Notes: generated from the sequence alone by a model not told the origin. A DNA stretch of 64,000 nt from Clostridiales bacterium (GCA_918262735.1 CAKJYJ010000001.1:37320-101319), one strand, 5' to 3'; positions 18,822 to 28,295 are shown, counted from the stretch's first letter. Translations and numbers: made by a program.

Positions 18822-19568
18822 TTAAAAACTATCAAAACCCTCATATGTTTTAAATGCTAATAAATACAAAGATTTTAGAAGATTTTTATCCTTTTGTTTA
18901 AGTTCTTGGAATACAGTATCTTTTTCTCTCTTATTTGCTATTGTTTTGTTTACAATTTTCGTTATTATTTCAGGCAAAACTTTACATAGTTTAGCGAATG
19001 CATCTTTTTCTCCAGTAACTATTTCATAGAATTTATCAATAGAGATTCTTCTAATTCTTTCATTTTCAACCTTTTGCCCGCTCATAGTTCTTTGCCATTT
19101 TATATTTTGACTATTTTTAGCAATTACTTCAACTAAAGCACAAATGCAATCTGATTCTTTTAATGCTTGATTTTGCAAGTTGATGTAAACACTGTCGGCA
19201 CCACCTTTATTCATTGTATTATGTTTATTCTTTAATTCTACATAATATTTTTGTGTACCATCATTAAAAATAATATCAAAACCCATTTGTGGAACTTCAC
19301 AGTTCCTTATATATTTGAAAATTTTTTGATGAAAATAGCCGATAGCGTTTGTATTGCTTTTATCTCTTTGTCTTGCAATTTCTTCATTAAGAATTGTTTT
19401 TATTTTCTTATTATAAACAATAGAGTCGAATGTTAATTTTATTGGGTCAATAATATTTTCGTTAAATCTTTCTAGATTGATACCTTTAAGAGTTTCTCTA
19501 TATTCATCCAAAGTTTCCTTAATGTGATTTTCCAAATCGCTATCACTAATAAAATTTAAATATGCCAT
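18822..19568 (-). CDS. Type II restriction endonuclease, Eco47II/Sau96I-like
   Basis: A 248-residue enzyme expected to cleave unmethylated GGNCC- or GGWCC-type sites if the family resemblance holds. Its core GYFHQKIFKYI...MGFDIIFNDG...YYVELKNKHNTMN fits the PD-(D/E)xK fold with D98, E111 and K113, and the following LVEVIAKNSQNI and RIRRISIDKFYEIVTG resemble Eco47II-family proteins. Recognition sequence is inferred from family memory only; GGWCC and GGGCC sites do occur in the window, so the host would need the paired methylase. The start overlaps the methylase stop by one base, which delays restriction until the methylase has been translated. Confidence 0.82.
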   Translation of the reverse strand: MAYLNFISDSDLENHIKETLDEYRETLKGINLERFNENIIDPIKLTFDSIVYNKKIKTILNEEIARQRDKSNTNAIGYFHQKIFKYIRNCEVPQMGFDIIFNDGTQKYYVELKNKHNTMNKGGADSVYINLQNQALKESDCICALVEVIAKNSQNIKWQRTMSGQKVENERIRRISIDKFYEIVTGEKDAFAKLCKVLPEIITKIVNKTIANKREKDTVFQELKQKDKNLLKSLYLLAFKTYEGFDSF

Positions 19569-20776
19569 TATTTTATCTCCTTTAGTACTTTTATAATTGA
19601 TAAACCAATTTCTTTTGCTAAATTAACAGGTACAGCATTTCCAATTTGTTTATATTTACTATTTAAACTGCCAGTAAATTGCCATGAGTCAGGGAACGAT
19701 TGTATCCTAGCACTTTCTCTTATGGTAAAAGGTCTTGTTTCATCTGGATGACATCTATCTGTTTGTTTCATACAAGGCGAACACAAAATTGTTAAACTTG
19801 GTTCATCCCATGAAATTCTTCTAGCCATTCCTGTTTTGCCTCCACCAAGATTATAAGATCCTTTCATATATGCTTTTGCAACATCTTCAGGCAAATCTCG
19901 CCAACATCCACCTGGTGGGACTAAATCAAATACTTCTTTTTTGTTTTGTGGATATGATGCACCTTCTGATTTAGGAACATCTTTTAAAGTATCTCTCAAA
20001 ACAGGTTTATATTCATAAGGGGTGGGATATACGAATTCAACTGGAATATCATTTCTAATACCAATTATAACAATTCTTTCTCGTTTTTCTGCAACTCCAT
20101 AATCCCAAGCATTTAATACTTTGTATTGAACTCGATATCCGATTTCTTCAAAAACATTTATCATAGTTTGTAATGTTTTTCCACCATCATGGCTAACAAG
20201 CCCCTTAACATTTTCGGCTAAAAACATTTTTGGTTTTAATTGTTTTAGTATTTTTGCATAATAATAAAACATTGTACCCCTTACATCATTTAACCCCAAT
20301 CTTTTTCCCGCATAACTAAATGATTGACAAGGGTAGCCACCAGATAGTAAATCTAATTCACCTTGTTTAATATTTAGCATTTTTAATAAATCTTGTTCTG
20401 CTAAATTTTCAACTGAATCGCAAATCACATTCCAATTTGGTCTATTTGCCGTTAATGTGTTACAAGAATCTTTGTCAAAATCATTTGATAATAAATTTTC
20501 AAAACCTGCTTGTTCTAATCCAAGAGCCAAACCACCAGCACCTGCAAATAATTCAACATTTGTAAAAGTGTTTTTATTGGTGTCAACATTAAGAAGTTTA
20601 TTTGCATCAATACTAAAATTTATAACAATCGAGCGAAGATTCTCGTAGTTTGGTTTTGATTTTCCAGACAACCAATCACTTACTTGAGCTTGTGTTGCAT
20701 TTATAATTTTTGCAAAGCTTGTTTGATTTAAGCCGTTTTCATGTATTGTTTGTTGTAGTAGTTGAGCGAATTCCAT
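19568..20776 (-). CDS. C5-cytosine DNA methyltransferase with N-terminal HTH regulator
   Basis: A 402-residue modification enzyme of the restriction system. Residues ~1-62 form an XRE-type helix-turn-helix (FAKIINATQAQVSDWLSGKS). The methylase follows with motif I VELFAGAGGLALGLEQAG (~74-91), motif IV GGYPCQSFS with catalytic C150, motif VI AENVKG, motif VIII EKRERIVIIG, and motif X IGNAVPVNLA at the C-terminus. The fusion resembles enzymes such as M.SsoII or M.EcoRII, where the N-terminal HTH represses its own operon. A perfect palindrome upstream (20840-20855) is a plausible operator. SD GAGGTG. First gene of the methylase-endonuclease-ATPase operon. Confidence 0.92.
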   Translation of the reverse strand: MEFAQLLQQTIHENGLNQTSFAKIINATQAQVSDWLSGKSKPNYENLRSIVINFSIDANKLLNVDTNKNTFTNVELFAGAGGLALGLEQAGFENLLSNDFDKDSCNTLTANRPNWNVICDSVENLAEQDLLKMLNIKQGELDLLSGGYPCQSFSYAGKRLGLNDVRGTMFYYYAKILKQLKPKMFLAENVKGLVSHDGGKTLQTMINVFEEIGYRVQYKVLNAWDYGVAEKRERIVIIGIRNDIPVEFVYPTPYEYKPVLRDTLKDVPKSEGASYPQNKKEVFDLVPPGGCWRDLPEDVAKAYMKGSYNLGGGKTGMARRISWDEPSLTILCSPCMKQTDRCHPDETRPFTIRESARIQSFPDSWQFTGSLNSKYKQIGNAVPVNLAKEIGLSIIKVLKEIK

Positions 20777-20804
20777 TTTTACACCTCATATATTTCGTTA
20801 ATTC

Positions 20805-20855
20805 ATTATAGCACAAAATTTTTGAAAGTGTATTAATTTTATAGGAATTCCTATA
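20805..20855 (-). promoter_or_regulatory. Promoter and candidate HTH operator of the restriction-modification operon
   Basis: The minus-strand -10 TATAAT (20810-20805) has an extended TGC. About 30 bp upstream lies the perfect 16-bp palindrome TATAGGAATTCCTATA (20840-20855), next to or over the poor -35. It overlaps the last codons of the preceding HEPN-like gene. Binding by the HTH of the methylase is inferred from position and symmetry. Confidence 0.55.
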
Positions 20856-21762
20856 ATTTTTTTGATAATATTTTTTGGAATTCCTTTAATTTGTTCTCAT
20901 CTTGCAATATTTCTAAATGCGGAATTTCAAAAATATCCAAAAAGCCGAGTCTTTTCAATTCTTCAATTTGTTCAAAAACATTCGTATTTGCTTGGCACCA
21001 CATGTTTAAACCAAATAATGCATTTGTTTTTATACATGAGTCTTGTCTGTTTTGCAAACCCTCATATGAATTAATCCCATTTTCAATAATCACTGCATAC
21101 CTTTGCTTTTCTTCGTCTGACATTATTCTAATATCATCAATACTTTGTAAAGGGTATCGTTCTACTACTTTATCATAATCATAACCAAACATTTTTGCAT
21201 TTCTTCGATCTTGTTCTTCAGTATTGAATTCCTTAAAAACATGTTTTCCTTCTTCTGAAAGTTGATAAGAATGAAATGTTGAATTTGGATATTTAATTTT
21301 ATTCGCATCTGTTTCTAGTGTTGCATTTATTCTATTTACCAATCTAAACAATTCTTTATCGTGTGGCACAAAATCAATAGTTATAATATCGGGCAATACC
21401 TCAGCACATATTTCTTTTACATGAAGCAGTTCATTCTTTTTATCTTGAATTTCTTCTTCTAATGTATTGTATATTCTTGATTTATAGTCATCATCTTTAT
21501 GTGCAGATTTTTTATTTCTTTCATAATAAATTCTATCTATAATTTTATCGTTCTGTTTTATATTTTTCCTTTTAGCAGTGGTATTGAATAATTCATCTAA
21601 AACATTTACTAAGTTGATGTAAAATATTTGTCTTAATTTATCAGTTCTTTCTCTTAAATCTAAATTAGACAACTCTAAAACATTGTTAGAAATATATAAA
21701 AAGCTATCAATACATTTTTTTGCGATTATTAAGAAATTTGCATTTTCCCATTTATTTTTCAT
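20851..21762 (-). CDS. HEPN-like protein of the defence island (function unknown)
   Basis: A 303-residue soluble, helical, highly charged protein. Residues 82-88, RNKKSAH, fit the R-x(4-6)-H motif of HEPN ribonucleases and follow a helix with DELFNTTAKRKNIKQNDKIIDRIYYE, as is usual for that fold. The C-terminal half (~130-303) matches nothing I know. SD AAGGA before ATG 21762; a -10 TATAAT with upstream TGA sits just before the gene. It is immediately upstream of, and on the same strand as, the restriction operon, so it may be a cofactor, an independent toxin-like RNase, or an abortive-infection gene. Motif-based inference only. Confidence 0.55.
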   Translation of the reverse strand: MKNKWENANFLIIAKKCIDSFLYISNNVLELSNLDLRERTDKLRQIFYINLVNVLDELFNTTAKRKNIKQNDKIIDRIYYERNKKSAHKDDDYKSRIYNTLEEEIQDKKNELLHVKEICAEVLPDIITIDFVPHDKELFRLVNRINATLETDANKIKYPNSTFHSYQLSEEGKHVFKEFNTEEQDRRNAKMFGYDYDKVVERYPLQSIDDIRIMSDEEKQRYAVIIENGINSYEGLQNRQDSCIKTNALFGLNMWCQANTNVFEQIEELKRLGFLDIFEIPHLEILQDENKLKEFQKILSKKL

Positions 21763-21822
21763 TGTTTGATTCCTTTATTATCATTTGTATAGCAATATTA
21801 TATCATAAATTAAACAATCTTT

Positions 21823-21860
21823 GTATAAAAAATATGCAAAGAATAAATCTCTGCATATTA
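21823..21860 (-). terminator. Terminator of the coupling-protein gene
   Basis: Minus strand: AATATGCA (21859-21852) pairs with TGCATATT (21838-21831), followed by T-rich sequence. It separates the ATPase gene from the defence genes. Confidence 0.6.
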
Positions 21861-21941
21861 TTTTGCAAGTTTCAAAAGTCTTTAACCTTTAATGGTGCAT
21901 TTTTAATATGTTTTAACTATATATAATATATAGGTTAAATA

Positions 21942-23927
21942 TTAAAAGTCAAAATCAAATGGGTCAGAAGAAGATTTTAATATCTTTTTGTTTCTTTCAT
22001 TAATATCATATCTGATTTTATTTTCATCAAAGTATTGTGCTGGGTGGTATTCCTCCTGTGCCTTTTCCTTCGAGAATATAGGGCACTTAAACCATTGTGT
22101 CATTTGAGTTTTAATTGCAGGTTGTCCGTAGATTTTAATAATATTAACATCATATGGAAGTTGACCAAGTTCGTATGGTTCAATAAGTGGACGAGTAACG
22201 GTTTGTGAGCTTGTTGTTTTTGATGCATCACTATCACGCTTTTCAGTACGCTGAACAGAAGTGTTTTCAATTTTAAGAGTAACATCACCGCACATTTTAG
22301 AGAATTCCTCTCTTGTTTTTTGATCCTCAGTTCCAATAAATATTTGAATATTACAGTTACCACGAATTGTATCACCAACTTCTTTTGAATATTTATTATC
22401 TAACTGGCTATAAGATTGAATAACAATTTCAAAGAAAATTCTTCTAGAACGGGCAACCGTTATCATGCTATCAAACTTTTGAATTTTTGGAAGGTTAGCA
22501 AATTCATCAAGCAAGAAGTAAACAGGTCTTTTTAATTTTAGGCCTTGTGTGTATGAAGCAATTTCAATTAATTTTTTATATATTTGAGAAATACACATTG
22601 TTGCAATACAGTGACGACTTTCTTTTTCATCTGGAACTTTAATAAACAAAACAGTTGGTTGATTAACAAAATCGTCAAATGAAATTTCTGTTGCACTAGT
22701 TGCATAGCAAACACCCATATCTTGGAAGATTGCAATTTTAGGTTGCATAACACCAAGGAAAGACCTAGTTGTGTTTGGTGCATTGTTAACAACGGTTGTT
22801 GCAAGAGCTTTAACCTTTGATAAAACATCTCTACCTTCAATATATTTTTTAAGGGTGCCCATCATATTGTCTGGGTCGGCATCTCTTGTTGTACAAATTT
22901 TTGAAACATTATAGAAATTAAATTTTTCTCTAGTCATTCCAAGTTCTGGAATAAGTGAATCTTCAAGCATCGCAAGCATCATACTATAAACAAAGTCCTG
23001 TGCACCTTGCTCCCAAGATGGGTCATTTTTACTTTCAATTGGAAGAACGGTTGCAGCAATTTCTCTTAACTCATTTTCCGCTTCATTAATTAATGTTTGT
23101 TTGTAAGATGCAAGTTCAATTTCTAGTTGCTGTTTGTCTGGATATGCAATTCCTCTAAAACCATACCATTCAGGGCCGTAGTTATTTGCAATAACTTTAT
23201 ATCCAGCAAGTTTTGGATTTGTGTTTTTGAACACCTTAACTTCTTTGTGAAGATTGTGTGCTCTTGTGTATTGACAGAATGCATTATCCATTGGATTCCA
23301 TCTTGTTGATGAGTATGGATTTCTAAGGTCCAACGTAATTAATCTGTAGCCTTCTTTTCTAAGCTGAATTGAGTGGTTGTTGTAAAGCTCACCTTTTGGG
23401 TCGGTGATAACCATACATGGTTTTTCAGCACTGTGTGCATATATTCTAATTGCTGGCTCCAAAACAAATGTTGTTTTACCAGAACCGGTGGTACCAACAA
23501 TCAATGCATGCATTTCTGGGAACATATTAACTCTTAGCTGACCATTTTTATATAGCGAAGAAATCACCGTACCGGTTTTTTTAAGCTTTGGCAAATCTCT
23601 AAATGTTGTTGGCATAAATTTTGGATTAACGGCAAGTTCTTTTTCTGTTATGAACCTTGCGTTGTAATGTTGATCCATTTTGTCGCCAGATTCTGTTGTT
23701 CCAGAAAAGTTACCAGATGAATCCTTAAAGAAATTTCTACCATTTAAGAATGAGAATAAACCAAGCAGAACACCAGCAGCGGCACCAACGATTGCTGTTG
23801 TTGAAGTGAAGTGATCCAAAATTTCTAAATCTTTATCAATTCCAAATGAAACTCCAACACCAATGGCATAAAGAATAACAAGCCATATGAACGCCTTTTT
23901 AATTTTACCTTTATAATCAACTTCCAT
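21942..23927 (-). CDS. VirD4/TraG-type conjugative coupling ATPase (T4CP)
   Basis: A 661-residue membrane-anchored hexameric ATPase of the family that hands DNA or protein substrates to type IV secretion channels. Two N-terminal spans (~11-29 and ~44-61) precede the motor. Walker A GTTGSGKTT is at 145-153, then VITDPKGELYN, and Walker B with the VirD4 motif YFLLDEFANLPK near 460-475, followed by ARSRRIFFEIVIQSYSQLDNKYS. Length and order are normal for TraG/VirD4 proteins. No relaxase, VirB4 or other conjugation gene is visible, so it is either a remnant of an element, the edge of one whose other parts lie elsewhere, or a chromosomally adopted pump. Codon use and stop codon resemble the neighbours. 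Divergent from leuS. Confidence 0.9.
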   Translation of the reverse strand: MEVDYKGKIKKAFIWLVILYAIGVGVSFGIDKDLEILDHFTSTTAIVGAAAGVLLGLFSFLNGRNFFKDSSGNFSGTTESGDKMDQHYNARFITEKELAVNPKFMPTTFRDLPKLKKTGTVISSLYKNGQLRVNMFPEMHALIVGTTGSGKTTFVLEPAIRIYAHSAEKPCMVITDPKGELYNNHSIQLRKEGYRLITLDLRNPYSSTRWNPMDNAFCQYTRAHNLHKEVKVFKNTNPKLAGYKVIANNYGPEWYGFRGIAYPDKQQLEIELASYKQTLINEAENELREIAATVLPIESKNDPSWEQGAQDFVYSMMLAMLEDSLIPELGMTREKFNFYNVSKICTTRDADPDNMMGTLKKYIEGRDVLSKVKALATTVVNNAPNTTRSFLGVMQPKIAIFQDMGVCYATSATEISFDDFVNQPTVLFIKVPDEKESRHCIATMCISQIYKKLIEIASYTQGLKLKRPVYFLLDEFANLPKIQKFDSMITVARSRRIFFEIVIQSYSQLDNKYSKEVGDTIRGNCNIQIFIGTEDQKTREEFSKMCGDVTLKIENTSVQRTEKRDSDASKTTSSQTVTRPLIEPYELGQLPYDVNIIKIYGQPAIKTQMTQWFKCPIFSKEKAQEEYHPAQYFDENKIRYDINERNKKILKSSSDPFDFDF

Positions 23928-24072
23928 AAATCCCCCAGATATATATATTTTTAATATACATTAATAAATTAGAAGTGTCAAATTATTACACAAAATTCCT
24001 AAGTTATTGTGTTAAGTATTACATAATTGATATATACAGTCAGTTTGCTAATTTTTTTTTACAAATAATACT

Positions 24073-24100
24073 TTGAAAAAATGTAATAATATGCTAAAAT
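24073..24100 (+). promoter_or_regulatory. leuS operon promoter
   Basis: TTGAAA (24073-24078), 16-nt spacer, TAAAAT (24095-24100) with an extended ATGC before the -10. The 38-nt leader is too short for a T-box. Confidence 0.6.
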
Positions 24101-24138
24101 ATTCACATTAAAATCAGATAGTAATTACGGAGGCAGAA

Positions 24139-26550
24139 ATGTACGACTTTAAGGAAATTGAAAAAAAATGGCAAAAAAAATGGGAGAATGACGAAAGATT
24201 AAGAGCGGTTGATTTTCACCCAACCAAACCAAAATATTATGTTTTATATGAGTTTTATAATATTAGTGGTAATTTGCATATGGGGCACCTAAAAGGCACA
24301 GTTCCAGCAGATGCATTGGCAAGGTATAAACGTTTTAAGGGATACAATGTTTTATTCCCAATTGGTGGGGATTCTTTTGGTCTACCTGCAGAAAATGCAG
24401 CAATTAAACACGGCACAGACCCCCATGAATTTGTTGCAAATGGATTTAAGAATGTTATTGAACAATCAAAACAGATTGGGCTTTCTTTTGATTGGTCAAG
24501 AACATTTTGCACAAGTGATGAAGATTATTATAAATGGACACAGTGGATTTTCTTACAATTATTCAAAAATGGAAAGGCATACAAACAAAAAGGCACTGTT
24601 AATTTTTGTCCAAAATGTCAAACCGTGCTTTCAAATGAAGACAGCCAAGGCGGAAAGTGTGACCGTTGCGGCAGTGATGTTATTCAGGTAAACAGAGATG
24701 TTTGGTTCTTAAAAATGAAAGAGTATTCTGAAAAATTACTTGGCAATGTTGACAGAATAACAATGGCAGAAAATTTAAAGGAAGCTCAAAGAAACTGGAT
24801 TGGCAGAAGTGAGGGAATTCAACTTAAACTGGATTTAGTTGATGAAAACAATAACAATCTTGGAAATATGGAAATTTTCACGACATGTATTGAAACAGTT
24901 TACGGAATAACCTTTGTTGTGCTTGCTCCAGAAAATGAAATGTTAGAAAAATTAAAAAATAATATTAAGAATACAGAAGCTGTTAAAGAGTATCAAGAAA
25001 AAACCAAACTAAGATCAGAATTTGATAGAATTAGCCAAGTTAAAGATAAAACAGGATGCAAGGTTGATGGAATATATGCAATTAATCCAATAACCGGAGC
25101 AAAGGTTCCTGTTTATATTGCCGATTTTGTTCTAAACACATATGGCACAGGTGCGGTTATGGCAGTTCCTTGCCACGATCAAAGAGATTATGAATTTGCA
25201 CAAGCATTTAACATTCCAATGATTCAAGTAATTGATGGTGACTGCTCTAATTGTGCAGTTGAAAAATATGAATACTTAGAGAAAAACAGCACAATGTTAA
25301 ATAGTGGCGAGTTCAACGGAATGCCTGTTCAAGAGGCAAAGAAAAAGATTGCCGAAATGGTAATTAACAAAGGTTATGGTAGATTGCAAGTAAACTACAA
25401 AATGCAAGACTGGCCATTTAACCGCCAACGTTATTGGGGAGAGCCAATACCTGTTGTATTCTGCGATAATTGCGGAACAGTTGCTTTATCTGAGGAGGAT
25501 TTACCACTTCGTCTTCCAGCAACAAAGGATTATTTGCCAAATGCAAATGGCGATTCTCCACTATCTAAAGTTGAGAGTTTTGTTAATTGTAAATGTCCAA
25601 AATGTGGAGGAAACGCAAAAAGAGAAACCGACACAATGCCAAACTGGGCTGGGTCTAGTTGGTACTGGCTTAGATATATTGACCCACATAACAGCGAAAA
25701 ACTGGCAGATTACGACAAGTTAAAATATTGGGGAAGTGTTGATTGCTACACGGGCGGAACCGAACATATAACCCGTCACGTTTTATATGCATTCTTCTGG
25801 CAAAATTTCCTATATGAAATTGGGGCCGTTCCAACAAGAGATCCATTCTTAAGAAAAATGGGAAGCGGTTTAATATTGGATAGCGAAGGCAAAAAGATGT
25901 CAAAAAGCTCTAAAAATGGGGTATCTCCATTAGAGGTTATAGATAAATATGGTGCCGATGTTGCAAGAATGCATGTGCATTTTCTTGCTGGCTATGAAGA
26001 TAATTGCATGTGGACATTCAAAGGCATTGAAGGGGTTGTTAATTTCTTAGATAAGGTTTGGAATTTACAAGACATTATTAAGGGCGACGGTGTTTCAAAA
26101 GAGCATGAAGTTGAACTTAACCAGTTAATTAAAAAAGTTTCATACGATTATGAAAATCTTAAACTTAACACGGCAACGTCTGCGAGTATGATATTCATTA
26201 AAAAAATTAAAGAAGACGGCTATATCACTCGTGAGGAATTAAGACAATTCTTAATAATCCTAAACCCACTTGTTCCACATATAACCAGCGAAATATATGA
26301 AAGAGTGTTTGGTAAAGATATTTTAGATGAAACATTCCCAGAGTGTGATGAAAGCAAGTTAGAAAAAGACGACATTCAAATCCCAATGCAAATTAACGGG
26401 AAAATGAAAGGAACAATTGATATTAAAAAAACAATGACTCAGCAAGAAGTTGAAGAACTTGTTTATAACTCAGGAAAAGTTGATAAATCCACAGTTAAAA
26501 AAGTAATATATGTTCCAAATAAAATTATTAACTTTATTGTTATGGCATAA
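24139..26550 (+). CDS. leuS: Leucyl-tRNA synthetase
   Basis: A class I synthetase of 803 residues that charges tRNA-Leu. HIGH-type motif HMGH at 47-50; zinc-ribbon CPKC...CDRCG (~161-180); CP1 editing domain ~220-400 with TCIETVYGITFVVLAPE and GTGAVMAVPCHDQRDYEFA; a second CxxC pair before the KMSKS loop (KKMSKSSKNG, ~583); and an anticodon-binding plus C-terminal tRNA-binding region. A slightly unusual active-site entry (GGDSFGLPAE in place of WDAFGLPAE) is seen, otherwise complete. SD ACGGAGG. First gene of the operon leuS-degV-DUF308-TSCPD with gaps of 41, 14 and 15 nt. Confidence 0.96.
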   Translation: MYDFKEIEKKWQKKWENDERLRAVDFHPTKPKYYVLYEFYNISGNLHMGHLKGTVPADALARYKRFKGYNVLFPIGGDSFGLPAENAAIKHGTDPHEFVANGFKNVIEQSKQIGLSFDWSRTFCTSDEDYYKWTQWIFLQLFKNGKAYKQKGTVNFCPKCQTVLSNEDSQGGKCDRCGSDVIQVNRDVWFLKMKEYSEKLLGNVDRITMAENLKEAQRNWIGRSEGIQLKLDLVDENNNNLGNMEIFTTCIETVYGITFVVLAPENEMLEKLKNNIKNTEAVKEYQEKTKLRSEFDRISQVKDKTGCKVDGIYAINPITGAKVPVYIADFVLNTYGTGAVMAVPCHDQRDYEFAQAFNIPMIQVIDGDCSNCAVEKYEYLEKNSTMLNSGEFNGMPVQEAKKKIAEMVINKGYGRLQVNYKMQDWPFNRQRYWGEPIPVVFCDNCGTVALSEEDLPLRLPATKDYLPNANGDSPLSKVESFVNCKCPKCGGNAKRETDTMPNWAGSSWYWLRYIDPHNSEKLADYDKLKYWGSVDCYTGGTEHITRHVLYAFFWQNFLYEIGAVPTRDPFLRKMGSGLILDSEGKKMSKSSKNGVSPLEVIDKYGADVARMHVHFLAGYEDNCMWTFKGIEGVVNFLDKVWNLQDIIKGDGVSKEHEVELNQLIKKVSYDYENLKLNTATSASMIFIKKIKEDGYITREELRQFLIILNPLVPHITSEIYERVFGKDILDETFPECDESKLEKDDIQIPMQINGKMKGTIDIKKTMTQQEVEELVYNSGKVDKSTVKKVIYVPNKIINFIVMA

Positions 26551-26591
26551 AGTGATATAGTTTTTTGTAAAATACACAGGAGAAAATATAT

Positions 26592-27461
26592 ATGGGTAAA
26601 GTGTTAATAATAACAGACTCAAATTCTGGAATACTTCAAAGTGAAGCTAAAGAATTAGGGATTTATGTTATTCCTATGCCATTCACAATAAACGCCGAGG
26701 AGTTTGAAGAAGAAATATCAATAACACAAGATAAGTTTTATGAACTTTTAGGCGAAGATGCCGATGTTAAAACCTCTCAACCTTCACAGTTCTATTTAGA
26801 AGATCTATGGGATGAAAAGTTAAAAGAGTATGATGAAATTGTTAGCATTCCAATGAGCAGTGGACTAAGCTCAGCATGTGATAATGCAATCAAGTATGCA
26901 GAAAAATATAATGGTAGAGTTTTCATTGTTAATAATCAAAGAATTTCCGTTACTCAAAAAAATAGTGTTTTTGAAGCAAAAAAGCTTGCAGATGAGGGCA
27001 AAAGCGGAGCGGAAATAAAAGAACTTTTAGAACAAGATGCAAAAAAACAATCAATTTACATAATGCTTGGAACATTAAAATATTTAAGACGTGGGGGTAG
27101 AATTTCTGCCACCGCAGCAACGCTTGGAAGCTTACTTAAAATAAAACCAATTTTATTTTCAGACGGCGGAAAGTTTGAAAAATTTGGAATGGCATTAAAC
27201 AACGCTCAGGCAAAAAGAAAAATGATTGACCAGGTTAAAAGTGAACTTGTTAAAAAATTTAAAGATGAATACGAAAGCGGGAAATTGGTAATTAGTGTTG
27301 CGCACACACAAAACTTTGACGAGGCAGAAAAGTTTAAGAACGAAATATTAAAAGAATTTCCAAATGTTAAATTTAATTATGTTGACCCACTATCACTTAG
27401 TGTTGCTTGTCACATTGGTCCAGGAGCATTGGCCATTGCGGTTTGTAGTAATAATTATTAA
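26592..27461 (+). CDS. DegV family fatty-acid-binding protein (FakB-like)
   Basis: A 289-residue cytoplasmic protein. DegV-family marks are ITDSNSGI at the N-terminus, VKTSQPSQFY (~58-67), IPMSSGLSSACDNA, LKYLRRGGRIS, and GPGALAIAV at the C-terminus. Known members (FakB) bind a fatty acid and present it to the kinase FakA for phosphorylation; the fatty-acid role here is by family. No FakA lies in the window. SD AGGAGA, 41 nt after leuS. Confidence 0.9.
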   Translation: MGKVLIITDSNSGILQSEAKELGIYVIPMPFTINAEEFEEEISITQDKFYELLGEDADVKTSQPSQFYLEDLWDEKLKEYDEIVSIPMSSGLSSACDNAIKYAEKYNGRVFIVNNQRISVTQKNSVFEAKKLADEGKSGAEIKELLEQDAKKQSIYIMLGTLKYLRRGGRISATAATLGSLLKIKPILFSDGGKFEKFGMALNNAQAKRKMIDQVKSELVKKFKDEYESGKLVISVAHTQNFDEAEKFKNEILKEFPNVKFNYVDPLSLSVACHIGPGALAIAVCSNNY

Positions 27462-27475
27462 ACCGAGGAGGAGAA

Positions 27476-27970
27476 ATGTTTAATAAAACTGAAAATATCA
27501 CAACAGGAATCTCTGCAATTATTGTTGGATTATTACTCATTATTCTAAAAGCAAATGTGCTTCAAATTGTTATGACGGTTCTTGGAATTTTGGTTATAAC
27601 AATGGGAATACTAGACCTTTTAGCTTTGGTTAAAGTTAAAGGCGTAATCGAATTAATAATGGGCGTAATAATTCTAATATTTGGCTGGGCACTTGTTAGT
27701 CTTTCACTATACTTAATGGCAGTGTTACTACTCGTTTTTGGAATATATCAATTAAAAAAAGTTATCGACCTAAATGTTAGAGGATTTAACACTTTAGATA
27801 CAATTTCAATATATGCTCCACCATGCTTTGATATTTTACTTGCAATCTGTTTACTATTTAACCAAAGAGGCACGGTTTCATGGGTATTCATAGTTGGTGG
27901 AATACTACTTATTATTGAGGGAATAATTCTTATCAGTAACATTTACATTAAACAAAAGAAAAATTTTTAG
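27476..27970 (+). CDS. DUF308/HdeD-like membrane protein
   Basis: A 164-residue integral membrane protein with about six short hydrophobic helices, many ending in a Gly-Ile/Leu pair (IIVGLLLIIL, VLGILVITMGILDLL, IMGVIILIFGW, GGILLIIEGIILI), as in DUF308/HdeD proteins. Function of the family outside acid-stress HdeD is unclear. SD GAGGAGG, 14 nt after degV. Confidence 0.75.
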   Translation: MFNKTENITTGISAIIVGLLLIILKANVLQIVMTVLGILVITMGILDLLALVKVKGVIELIMGVIILIFGWALVSLSLYLMAVLLLVFGIYQLKKVIDLNVRGFNTLDTISIYAPPCFDILLAICLLFNQRGTVSWVFIVGGILLIIEGIILISNIYIKQKKNF

Positions 27971-27985
27971 TTTAGGAGAAAACAT

Positions 27986-28243
27986 ATGCATTATAGATAT
28001 AAAACAACGGGGGTTTGTTCCGTGTTTATTGATTTTGATATCAACAATGATGTAATCACAAATGTTTCATTTACTGGTGGCTGTAATGGCAACCTTAAAG
28101 CGATTTCAAAACTTGTTGATGGTTTTACTGTTGAACAAATAGAAGAAAAGTTAAAAGGCAACACTTGTGGGTTTAAGGGCACATCTTGTGCCGATCAACT
28201 TGCAATTGCGGTTAGAAAAGCAAAAGAGGGAGCAGAGGGTTAG
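27986..28243 (+). CDS. TSCPD domain protein (TIGR03905-like)
   Basis: An 85-residue single-domain protein. The segments YKTTGVCSVFIDFDI, FTGGCNGNLKAISKLVDG and CGFKGTSCADQLAIAV carry the conserved Cys residues and the TSCADQL motif of the TSCPD domain, which also occurs at the C-terminus of some ribonucleotide reductases; the free-standing form has no assigned function. SD AGGAG. Last gene of the leuS operon, before a hairpin terminator. Confidence 0.88.
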   Translation: MHYRYKTTGVCSVFIDFDINNDVITNVSFTGGCNGNLKAISKLVDGFTVEQIEEKLKGNTCGFKGTSCADQLAIAVRKAKEGAEG

Positions 28244-28295
28244 TATATAAAAATTCTTGCAAATTTTATCTTTTTTTAGTAAAAAAACAAAAATT

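Noticed and set aside
23940..24138. T-box leader before leuS
   Set aside because: The promoter lies only about 38 nt before the ATG, leaving no room for specifier loop and antiterminator.
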